DNA of 64,000 nucleotides, taken from an uncultured Collinsella sp. GTDB taxonomy: Bacteria; Actinomycetota; Coriobacteriia; Coriobacteriales; Coriobacteriaceae. The position numbers and the translations under genes were made by a program. Positions 53,663 to 60,316 of the stretch are shown piece by piece (positions within the stretch are counted from its first letter, which is position 1; each line of letters begins with the position of its first letter). Location: contig CABUSV010000013.1 in the NCBI GenBank assembly GCA_902494345.1, forward strand, positions 5,641 to 69,640, given 5' to 3'. The notes beneath the pieces were generated by a model that saw only the letters and a list, made by a program, of their open reading frames with translations, did not search any database and had not been told where the DNA came from.

Positions 53663-54839
53663 ACGTCGCCCCCAATTCCCCGATAACCGCATCGGCGCCC
53701 GACGTGCGGAAAAGCTCGCGGCGCTCGGCGTCGAACACGACCGCGGCGATGTCGCATGCGCCCGCCGCGCGACGGCGCAACCTGTCCTCGATTGCCGCAG
53801 CGAGCGAGGCGCGCGCAGCGTCCCCCACGCCGGCGGCCTCGATTACCTCGAGCGCCGCCGTGGTCGTGACCGACGACATGATCTCGTGCACGGTCTTCGC
53901 GCCCGCGCCGGCCAAGGCCGCGTGGGCGGCCAGAATCTCCGCGCGGCAGTCGGCGGTACGCGAATGGGTGTCCATGATGCCGCCCGCGACCTTCACCAGC
54001 TTGCCGATGTGTCCCACAAGAAGGACATTGGTAAATCCCTCGCGAACGCAGCAATCAATCGCATCGCCCACGAAGTTGGAGATGAAGACCACCGGCACAC
54101 CGTTTAGGTGGAAATGCCCCGAGATGAACTGCGCGCCGTAGTTGCCGGGCGTGAGCACGACTCCGCGCCGCCCCATAGCCGCATGCTGCCGGATCTCGAG
54201 CTCGATGCTGTCGCGCAAGGCAGCGAGGCTGCGCGGCTCGACGATGCCCGTCGTGCCCAGGATGGAGATGCCGCCCTCTATCCCCAGGTGCGGGTTGAAG
54301 GTCTTTTCGGCAAGGGCAACACCCTCGGGTACCGAAATCGTCACAGCAATATTTCCAGAAAAGCCGTGCGCGGCACACACCTCGCGCACCACCGAAGTGA
54401 TCATCGCGCGCGGCGTCGCGTTGATGGCGGCCGCCCCCACCGGCTGCTCGAGCCCGGGCAACGTCACGCGCCCCACGCCCACGCCGCCATCGATGGAAAC
54501 TTCCGATTCGCGCGCGGACACGCCCTTGCTGCCCGCAGTGCCCGTGCCCGACCCCACATGTTCCACGCGCGCGTACACGAGCACGCCGTCGGTCACATCG
54601 GCGTCGTCACCTGCGTCCTTTCGCACGGCGCACTGGGCGCACCCCTCGCCGATGCATGCGTCGACCACGTCCGTCTCGACGGGCAGCCCGCCGGGGGTAA
54701 CGATCGACACGCGGCCGACGGGCTTTCGTGACAAGAGCATCTCACAGGCCGCCTTCGCCGCGAGCGCGGCGCAGCTCCCCGTGGTGTAGCCGCAGCGCAG
54801 GCGGGTCGTCCCGGTATATATGTAGTGCTCGAAGGCCAC
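53655..54839 (-). CDS. cbiD: Cobalt-precorrin-5B C1-methyltransferase
   Basis: A 394-residue CbiD, the anaerobic C1 methyltransferase that is unrelated to the other methylases. Motifs are LRCGYTTGSCAALAAKAACEMLL near residue 15, INATPRAMITSVVREV near 140, GGISILGTTGIVEPRS near 195 and LTPGNYGAQFISGHF near 245. The GTG at 54839 lies two bases after the cbiF stop. Upstream in-frame codons to 55007 would overlap cbiF and show no homology. It follows CbiG in the pathway. Confidence 0.94.
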   Translation of the reverse strand: MAFEHYIYTGTTRLRCGYTTGSCAALAAKAACEMLLSRKPVGRVSIVTPGGLPVETDVVDACIGEGCAQCAVRKDAGDDADVTDGVLVYARVEHVGSGTGTAGSKGVSARESEVSIDGGVGVGRVTLPGLEQPVGAAAINATPRAMITSVVREVCAAHGFSGNIAVTISVPEGVALAEKTFNPHLGIEGGISILGTTGIVEPRSLAALRDSIELEIRQHAAMGRRGVVLTPGNYGAQFISGHFHLNGVPVVFISNFVGDAIDCCVREGFTNVLLVGHIGKLVKVAGGIMDTHSRTADCRAEILAAHAALAGAGAKTVHEIMSSVTTTAALEVIEAAGVGDAARASLAAAIEDRLRRRAAGACDIAAVVFDAERRELFRTSGADAVIGELGATYE

Positions 54840-54840
54840 G

Positions 54841-55632
54841 CTAGCTACTCGCCTTCCGATACCCCGTGGCAAACGAAGGGTCGTAAAGCTTGCTGCGCTC
54901 GTACGACTCCGCTTGCGCGCCGTTGTGCGCAAGCCCGCCGCGAGCTCCGAGCACGCGGCCCACCACCACGAGCGCCGTGCGGTCGATGCCCTCTCGCGCA
55001 CCCGCATCGGCGAGCGTGCCCACTGTGCAGCGCACCACGCGCTCCTCAGGCCAGGTCGCCTTGTACACGAGCGCCGCCGGCTCGTCGGAGCTGCGGCCCG
55101 CGGCCAAAAGCTCGGCGGAAAGCTCGGCGAGCATACCCGAGCTCAGGAAGATGACCATAGTCGAGCCGCTTTCCGCCATGGTGCGCATGCCCTCGCCCGC
55201 GGGCATAGGGGTGCGCCCGGAAAGCCGCGTGATCACGACCGACTGGCTGATTCCCGGCAGCGTGTATTCCTGGCGAAGCGCCGCTGCGGCACCGCAAAAG
55301 CTCGACACGCCGGGCACCACCTCGTAGTCCACGCCGCGCGCGTCGAGCGCGTCCATCTGCTCCTGGATGGCGCCGTACAGGCACGGGTCGCCCGTGTGCA
55401 GGCGCACCACTTCCTCGCCCCGTGCATCCGCCGCGCACATCACGTCGAGCACTTCCTCCAAGGTCATGTGCGCGCTGTCGTAGACGACGCAGGATTCCTT
55501 ACACTCGGCGAGCAGCTCGGGGTTCACAAGGCTTCCCGCCCAAACGACCACGTCGGCCGCACGCAGAAGGCGCGCCCCGCGCAGCGTGATAAGGTCGGCG
55601 GCGCCCGAGCCTGCACCAACGATATGAATCAT
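54841..55632 (-). CDS. cbiF: Cobalt-precorrin-4 C11-methyltransferase
   Basis: A 263-residue tetrapyrrole methylase adding the C11 methyl group. It begins IHIVGAGSGAADLITLRGARLL, then has VVWAGSLVNPELLAE near residue 35, RLHTGDPCLYGAIQEQMD near 85 and YEVVPGVSSFCGAAAALRQEYTLPGISQ, a signature distinguishing CbiF from related methylases. The ATG at 55632 with GGGAAGG upstream is preferred, and the longer reading into the leader is unlikely. It is the first gene of the cobalamin operon, so its promoter should lie between 55640 and 55830 on the minus strand. I see no clear hexamers there. Confidence 0.95.
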   Translation of the reverse strand: MIHIVGAGSGAADLITLRGARLLRAADVVVWAGSLVNPELLAECKESCVVYDSAHMTLEEVLDVMCAADARGEEVVRLHTGDPCLYGAIQEQMDALDARGVDYEVVPGVSSFCGAAAALRQEYTLPGISQSVVITRLSGRTPMPAGEGMRTMAESGSTMVIFLSSGMLAELSAELLAAGRSSDEPAALVYKATWPEERVVRCTVGTLADAGAREGIDRTALVVVGRVLGARGGLAHNGAQAESYERSKLYDPSFATGYRKASS

Positions 55633-55702
55633 CCGAGCCTTCCCTTCCCGTTTCTCATCGCAACCGTTTACGCCGCCATTCGCGCAGCGGGCAAAACACG
55701 GC

Positions 55703-55735
55703 GCCTGCGGCGGCAATCGGCGCAAATACGCAGGC
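55703..55735 (-). promoter_or_regulatory. Attenuator-like hairpin in the cob operon leader
   Basis: GCCTGCG (55703-55709) pairs with CGCAGGC (55729-55735). On the minus strand the stem is followed by GCCGTGTTTTG, about 70 bases before cbiF. It may be an attenuator. There is no cobalamin-riboswitch core on this strand. Confidence 0.35.
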
Positions 55736-55763
55736 AGGAGGCGCAATGCCGCCCGCCCTGGCT

Positions 55764-55792
55764 TTGACACGTTCACAAGTGCCCACTATCAT
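55764..55792 (+). promoter_or_regulatory. Sigma70-type promoter of the riboswitch-controlled transport operon
   Basis: TTGACA (55764-55769) and TATCAT (55787-55792) are separated by exactly 17 bases on the plus strand. Transcription would start near 55799, at the beginning of the riboswitch region. Confidence 0.75.
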
Positions 55793-55849
55793 AGTAAAAG
55801 TTTCGGCAACGAGCATATGACAATCGGATAAAAGGAAATGACCGGCGCG

Positions 55850-55965
55850 GCGCCCGCACAGCCCGCGCTGGCTTGCGGAGGGAACCAGGTGGGAATCCTG
55901 GGCAAGGGACATTACTGTATAGGACGCGCGGGCGAACCGCCTCGCGCCCCAAGCCAGACTGCTTC
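55850..55965 (+). promoter_or_regulatory. Cobalamin riboswitch
   Basis: The conserved core is present in order on the plus strand: GGGAACCAGGTGGGAATCC, GGGCAAGGGAC, TTACTGT, then a GC-rich arm and the 3' B12-box-like AAGCCAGACTGC. CTGGCTT (55868-55874) pairs with AAGCCAG (55951-55957) to close the element. It lies between a strong promoter and the exported CbiK gene, so cobalamin should repress the downstream transport operon. Confidence 0.9.
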
Positions 55966-56007
55966 GCCTTTTCCTCACGGCATCGCCGTGGCGTTAGCTC
56001 CTTGTGA

Positions 56008-56031
56008 ACCCCGAGGGGTGCGCTTTTCTTT
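56008..56031 (+). terminator. Possible expression-platform terminator of the riboswitch
   Basis: ACCCC-GA-GGGGT-like bases at 56008-56019 form a short stem and are followed by GCGCTTTTCTTT. A CACGGC/GCCGTG hairpin lies just upstream (near 55976-55990). One of these probably forms when ligand is bound. Confidence 0.4.
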
Positions 56032-56090
56032 CGCTTGTGCCGACAAGCAACTGTCGCCGGGGGACCGGCAAACCGAGGAAAGGAAAAACC

Positions 56091-57017
56091 ATGTCCGACC
56101 AGATGTCACGCCGCGGCTTCATGGGCGCCGCAGCAACCGGAGCCGTCGCGCTCGCCGGAGTCGCGCTCGCGGGCTGCTCCAACACCTCCGCGAGTTCCGA
56201 GAAATCGAGTGAAAAGGAGAAGGCCGTGAAGCCGGTCATCCTCGTCACGAGCTTCGGCACGAGCTACAACGACTCGCGCCACATCACCATCGGCGCCATC
56301 GAAGACGCTATCCGCGAGAAGTACTGGCAGGACTACGACATCCGCCGCGCCTTCACCGCGCAGATCATCATCGACAAGCTGAAGAAGCGCGACGGCATCA
56401 CGATCGACAACATGACCGAGGCGCTCGACCGCTGCGTGGAAGACGGCGTGAAGGAAATCGTCGTGCAGCCGACGCATCTCATGGGTGGCCTGGAATATAC
56501 CGACGTGAAAGACGAGCTCGACAAGTACGCCGACAAGTTCGACAAAATCTCGCTCGGCGACCCGCTGCTCACCTCCGACGACGACTACAAGAAGGTGGCC
56601 GCAGCCATTAAGGAGAACATGGCGTCCTTCGACGACGGCAAGACGGCGCTGTGCCTCATGGGCCACGGCACCGAAGCCGATTCCAACGCCGACTATGCCA
56701 AGATGCAGGAAGTGTTCAAGAACGAGGGCTTGACGCAGTTCTTCGTCGGCACCGTCGAGGCTGAACCGACCTGCGAGGATGTTATCGCCGCCGCGAGCGC
56801 CGCAGGGTACAAGAAGGCCGTGCTCGCGCCGTTCATGGTGGTCGCGGGCGACCACGCGAACAACGACATGGCAGACGAGACCGACCCCGACAGCTGGGCT
56901 GCGAAGTTCGTGGCCGCCGGCTTCGAAGTGACGTGCCTGCTCCAGGGTCTGGGACAGAACGTCGCGGTCGACGACATCTACGTCTCGCACGTGGACGACG
57001 CCATCGCCAAGCTGTAA
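56091..57017 (+). CDS. cbiK: Exported sirohydrochlorin cobaltochelatase (CbiK) with Tat/lipoprotein signal
   Basis: A 308-residue CbiK-type class II chelatase. The N-terminus has a twin-arginine motif (SRRGFMG), a hydrophobic stretch and a lipobox LAGC with Cys29, so it should be a lipid-anchored extracytoplasmic protein. The mature part begins PVILVTSFGTSYNDSR and has VQPTHLMGGLEY and LCLMGHGTEADSN, whose His residues fit the metal site, then VLAPFMVVAGDHANNDMA. Periplasmic CbiK is known from Desulfovibrio. No cytoplasmic CbiK or CbiX is seen in the window. The ATG at 56091 has GAGGAAAGGA upstream. It is the first gene under the cobalamin riboswitch and precedes an ABC uptake system. Confidence 0.88.
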   Translation: MSDQMSRRGFMGAAATGAVALAGVALAGCSNTSASSEKSSEKEKAVKPVILVTSFGTSYNDSRHITIGAIEDAIREKYWQDYDIRRAFTAQIIIDKLKKRDGITIDNMTEALDRCVEDGVKEIVVQPTHLMGGLEYTDVKDELDKYADKFDKISLGDPLLTSDDDYKKVAAAIKENMASFDDGKTALCLMGHGTEADSNADYAKMQEVFKNEGLTQFFVGTVEAEPTCEDVIAAASAAGYKKAVLAPFMVVAGDHANNDMADETDPDSWAAKFVAAGFEVTCLLQGLGQNVAVDDIYVSHVDDAIAKL

Positions 57018-57026
57018 ACTCGCCGC

Positions 57027-57098
57027 GCACGGGGGCGCCGGTCGCGTCCCCGTGCAACGGGCATGTGCCTTCCCCGACCGACGGCGCATGCCCGTTGC
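57027..57098 (+). promoter_or_regulatory. Two GC hairpins between cbiK and the next lipoprotein gene
   Basis: GCACGGGG/CCCCGTGC (57027-57034 with 57048-57055) and GCAACGGGCATG/CATGCCCGTTGC (57054-57065 with 57087-57098) are perfect stems that share two bases. No T-run follows. They may be mRNA-stability elements that raise cbiK expression over the rest. Confidence 0.45.
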
Positions 57099-57161
57099 AT
57101 TCGCATCCCGCCCGCCCACCGCACGGCGCGGGCGGTCGAAGCGATTGAAAGGAACCCCTCC

Positions 57162-57695
57162 ATGTTGAAGAAAACCCTCGCCTTCGCCCTGTCGGCGGCG
57201 CTTTTCGCGTTCTCGCTCGCCGGCTGCGGCGGAAATTCAATCGACAGCGCAAAGGCAAGCGATGCCGATACCCAGGAAAAGACCGAACAGGCGGCCGATG
57301 CGCCCGAGGGCGCAAGCGCTGCCCCCATCACCGCCGACAAGGTGGCCGACGGCACCTATCCGATCACCGTAGATTCCAGCTCGAACATGTTCAGGATTGT
57401 GGACGCCCAGCTCATCGTGGAAAACGGCTCCATGCACTGCGTGATGACACTTTCCGGCACGGGCTACGGCAAGCTCTTCATGGGCACGGGCGACGAGGCT
57501 GCCGCTGCGAGCGAGGCCGACTTCATCCCCTATGTGGAAAACGCGGAAGGCAAGTACACCTACGACGTGCCCGTTGATGCGCTCGACGAGGACACCGCCT
57601 GCGCCGCGTGGAGCATTAAAAGGGAGCGGTGGTACGACCGCACGCTCGTATTCGAATCCGCCGGCGTCGATCTGCGCGCCGACGCACTGAAGTAA
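57162..57695 (+). CDS. Small lipoprotein related to the N-terminal domain of the next binding protein
   Basis: A 177-residue lipoprotein with signal peptide LAFALSAALFAFSLAGC and acylated Cys22. A charged linker leads to a beta-rich domain (DGTYPITVDSSSNMFRIVD, MTLSGTGYGKLFMG, VDALDEDTACAAWSIKRERW). Spacing and pattern resemble the N-terminal domain of the protein encoded next (YDKMTVDG, LDEDIAV). I do not recognise a named function. A surface ligand-binding module working with the ABC transporter is likely, for cobalt, heme or corrinoid. The ATG has GAAAGGAA upstream, and four bases separate it from the next gene. Confidence 0.7.
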   Translation: MLKKTLAFALSAALFAFSLAGCGGNSIDSAKASDADTQEKTEQAADAPEGASAAPITADKVADGTYPITVDSSSNMFRIVDAQLIVENGSMHCVMTLSGTGYGKLFMGTGDEAAAASEADFIPYVENAEGKYTYDVPVDALDEDTACAAWSIKRERWYDRTLVFESAGVDLRADALK

Positions 57696-57699
57696 CGCC

Positions 57700-59271
57700 A
57701 TGCGGTCGATTCTTCCCAAGGGGGAAAACAGGAAGCGCCGCAGCATCGCGGCGCGCGTAATCGCCTGCGTTCTCGTCGCCCTGCTCACGCTTCCCTTCGC
57801 GGGGTGCAGTGCGAGCCCGAACGCGACCGGTGGCACGACGGGCTCTCAGGAATACACTGTGAGTGTCTCGCTTTCCGGCGGGTCAGGGCGCGCAAGCATC
57901 GCCTCACCCACCACAATTGTGAAGGATGGCGACACCTACACCGCGACCATCACCTGGTCGAGTTCGAACTACGACAAGATGACCGTCGACGGCGTGGACT
58001 ACGCGCCCGTAAACGACGGCGGCAACTCCACATTCGAGATACCCGTCACGCTCGACGAGGACATCGCCGTGTCGGCCGAGACCGTCGCCATGTCGACGCC
58101 GCACACCATCGACTACACGCTCCACTTCGACTCATCCACCATGAAGGAGAAATCGGGCGACGATGCAAGTGGCGGCTCCCCTGCGGGAACGGCTTCAGGC
58201 GCCGCGGCCGACTTCCACAACACCGATTTGGGCTGCGGCTGGGAGCCGACGGGAACGCTTCAGCTAGAATACGCCGAGCACTTCACTGTCGACGAGTTCG
58301 AAGGCGGCCTGCGGCTTATCTGCGTTTCGAACGGGGAGCGCTTCCTCGTGGTGCCGCAAGATGCGAAGGTACCTGATGGGTTGAGCTCCGACATCGCGGT
58401 CATAAGGCGCCCCGCCGACAAGGTGTACCTCGTGTCGTCGGCGACGATGTGCCTGGTCGACGCGCTCGATGCGAACGACAATATCCTCATGTCGGGCACG
58501 AAAGCCGACGATTGCTCGGTCGCGGGCTTCAAAAGCGCGCTCGAAAGTGGGGCGATCGCCTACGGCGGCAAGTACAGCGCGCCCGACTACGAGCGAATAT
58601 CGGCCTCGGGCTGCACGCTCGCCATCGAGAACACCATGATCAACCACACGCCCGATGTGAAAGAAAAGCTGCAGAAGCTCGGGCTCGTCGTGCTCACCGA
58701 ACAGTCGTCGAGCGAGCCCGAAGCACTCGGGCGCGTCGAGTGGATTAAGCTTTTCGGCGTACTGTTCGACAAGGAAGACGAGGCCGCGCACCTGTTCAAC
58801 GAGCAGAAGGCACGCGTCGAGCAAACGTCGGGGCTCGCGTCGTCAGGTAAAACCGTGGCGTATTTCTACATTAACTCGAACGGGGCCGCCGTCACGAGGC
58901 GGGCGGGCGACTACGTGGCGCAGATGATCGAGCTTGCAGGCGGCAGCTACGCGCTCGATGACGCGCAGACGGCGTCGACGTCAGGTTCGTCAGTAACGCT
59001 CGAAATGGAGCGCTTCTACGCGACGGCGAAGGATGCCGACATCATCATCTACAACGGCACCATCGACGAATCGGTTGCCACCTTGAACGATTTCGTAGGC
59101 AAAAACGCGCTATTGTCGCAGTTCAAAGCCGTGAAGAACGGCAACGTCTGGGTCACAAGCGCCGACATGTACCAGCAGATGACCTCTACCGCCGACATTA
59201 TCGATGAGCTGCACGGGGCGTTCACCGGCGATGACGCGAGCGACTTCCATTATCTGAGGAAGCTCGGCTAG
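57700..59271 (+). CDS. Two-domain ABC substrate-binding lipoprotein (BtuF/FecB type)
   Basis: A 523-residue lipoprotein: signal sequence with basic start and lipobox PFAGC (Cys36). Residues about 50-150 form an Ig-like beta domain (VSVSLSGGSGRASI, WSSSNYDKMTVDG, VAMSTPHTIDYTLHF) similar to the upstream small lipoprotein. From about residue 190 a periplasmic-binding-protein domain of the BtuF/FecB class follows (DIAVIRRPADKVYLVSSATMCLVDAL, IMSG-like, LGRVEWIKLFGVLFDKED, FYINSNGAAVTRRAGDYVAQMIELAGG). It should capture a metal chelate, heme or corrinoid for the permease downstream. It sits in the riboswitch operon, which favours a B12-related substrate. Confidence 0.85.
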   Translation: MRSILPKGENRKRRSIAARVIACVLVALLTLPFAGCSASPNATGGTTGSQEYTVSVSLSGGSGRASIASPTTIVKDGDTYTATITWSSSNYDKMTVDGVDYAPVNDGGNSTFEIPVTLDEDIAVSAETVAMSTPHTIDYTLHFDSSTMKEKSGDDASGGSPAGTASGAAADFHNTDLGCGWEPTGTLQLEYAEHFTVDEFEGGLRLICVSNGERFLVVPQDAKVPDGLSSDIAVIRRPADKVYLVSSATMCLVDALDANDNILMSGTKADDCSVAGFKSALESGAIAYGGKYSAPDYERISASGCTLAIENTMINHTPDVKEKLQKLGLVVLTEQSSSEPEALGRVEWIKLFGVLFDKEDEAAHLFNEQKARVEQTSGLASSGKTVAYFYINSNGAAVTRRAGDYVAQMIELAGGSYALDDAQTASTSGSSVTLEMERFYATAKDADIIIYNGTIDESVATLNDFVGKNALLSQFKAVKNGNVWVTSADMYQQMTSTADIIDELHGAFTGDDASDFHYLRKLG

Positions 59272-59275
59272 CGCC

Positions 59276-60316
59276 ATGAGAAGCCGACTTTCCATGGCAT
59301 ACGACGAATCGGGGCGCGCCGCGCGGTGTCGCGTCGTGACGGCGCTGCTCGCTGTTGCCCTCATCGTGCTCGTCGGGACCAACCTGTGCATCGGGAGCGT
59401 GCTCGTACCCGCAGACCACATCCCCGGCATCCTTTCGGGCGGCGCGGCCAATTCCATGGAAAGCCAGGTCATCTGGGAGATTCGCCTGCCGCGCGTGCTT
59501 TCAGCCGTGCTTCTCGGCGGGGCACTTTCGCTCTCCGGGTTCCTGCTGCAGACGTTTTTCAACAACCCTATCGCCGACCCGTTCATCTTGGGCGTCTCCT
59601 CGGGCGCAAAGTTCGTCGTCGCGCTTACGATGATCGTACTTCTGGGCGCGAACCAGGCCATGTCCTCGCCGGCCATGGTGGCCGCAGCGTTTCTGGGCTC
59701 GCTTATCACCATCGGCTTCGTGCTCCTCATCGCACGGCGCATAAGTTCCATGGCCATGCTCATCGTGGCGGGCGTCATGGTGGGATACATCTGCTCGGCG
59801 GCGACGAACTTCCTCATCGCCTTCGCCGACGACCAGTCCATCGTGAACCTGCACAACTGGTCTTTGGGTAGCTTCTCGGGTTCGAGCTGGGACGACGTCG
59901 CGGTCATCGCGGTCGTGGTGATCACCGTGAGCGCATGCGCATTCGCGATATCGAAGCCCCTTTCCGCCTTCCAGCTGGGAGAAGCCTACGCGAAAAGCGT
60001 CGGCGTGAACGTCGCACGCTTCCGCGTGGTGCTCGTCCTTCTAGCGAGCATGCTCTCCGCCTGCGTGACCGCGTTCGCTGGTCCGGTGTCGTTCGTAGGC
60101 ATCGCGGTTCCGCATCTCGTGAAGTCGGCGCTGAAGTCGTCGAAGCCCATCCGCGTGATTCCTGCGTGCTTCTTGGGAGGCGCCATCTTCTGCGCGGGCT
60201 GCGATTTGATCGCGCGCACGCTGTTCTCTCCCGTCGAGCTTTCCATCAGCGCCGTCACCGCCATCTTCGGCGCGCCGGTGGTTATCGCGCTCATGTTGAA
60301 GAAACGGGTGAGGTAG
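59276..60316 (+). CDS. FecCD/BtuC-type ABC transporter permease
   Basis: A 346-residue permease with about nine to ten membrane helices. Family signatures are VIWEIRLPRVLSAVLLGGALSLSG near residue 65, NPIADPFILGVSSGAKF near 100, and GPVSFVGIAVPHLVKSALKSS near 260, the loop that contacts the ATPase. Such permeases move cobalamin, heme or siderophores. Start is four bases after the binding-protein stop, and the stop directly abuts the ATPase ATG. With a cobalamin riboswitch upstream, corrinoid or cobalt-chelate uptake is the best guess. Confidence 0.92.
   Translation: MRSRLSMAYDESGRAARCRVVTALLAVALIVLVGTNLCIGSVLVPADHIPGILSGGAANSMESQVIWEIRLPRVLSAVLLGGALSLSGFLLQTFFNNPIADPFILGVSSGAKFVVALTMIVLLGANQAMSSPAMVAAAFLGSLITIGFVLLIARRISSMAMLIVAGVMVGYICSAATNFLIAFADDQSIVNLHNWSLGSFSGSSWDDVAVIAVVVITVSACAFAISKPLSAFQLGEAYAKSVGVNVARFRVVLVLLASMLSACVTAFAGPVSFVGIAVPHLVKSALKSSKPIRVIPACFLGGAIFCAGCDLIARTLFSPVELSISAVTAIFGAPVVIALMLKKRVR

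Noticed and set aside
51638..53686. A 682-codon plus-strand frame through cbiH, cbiG and cbiL
   Set aside because: It is Arg/Ala/His-rich and lies wholly antisense to three genes with intact motifs and overlapping starts and stops.
55740..55770. AAGCCAGG on the minus strand resembling a B12 box for the cob operon
   Set aside because: The conserved core that must precede it is absent on that strand. The real riboswitch is on the plus strand at 55850-55965.
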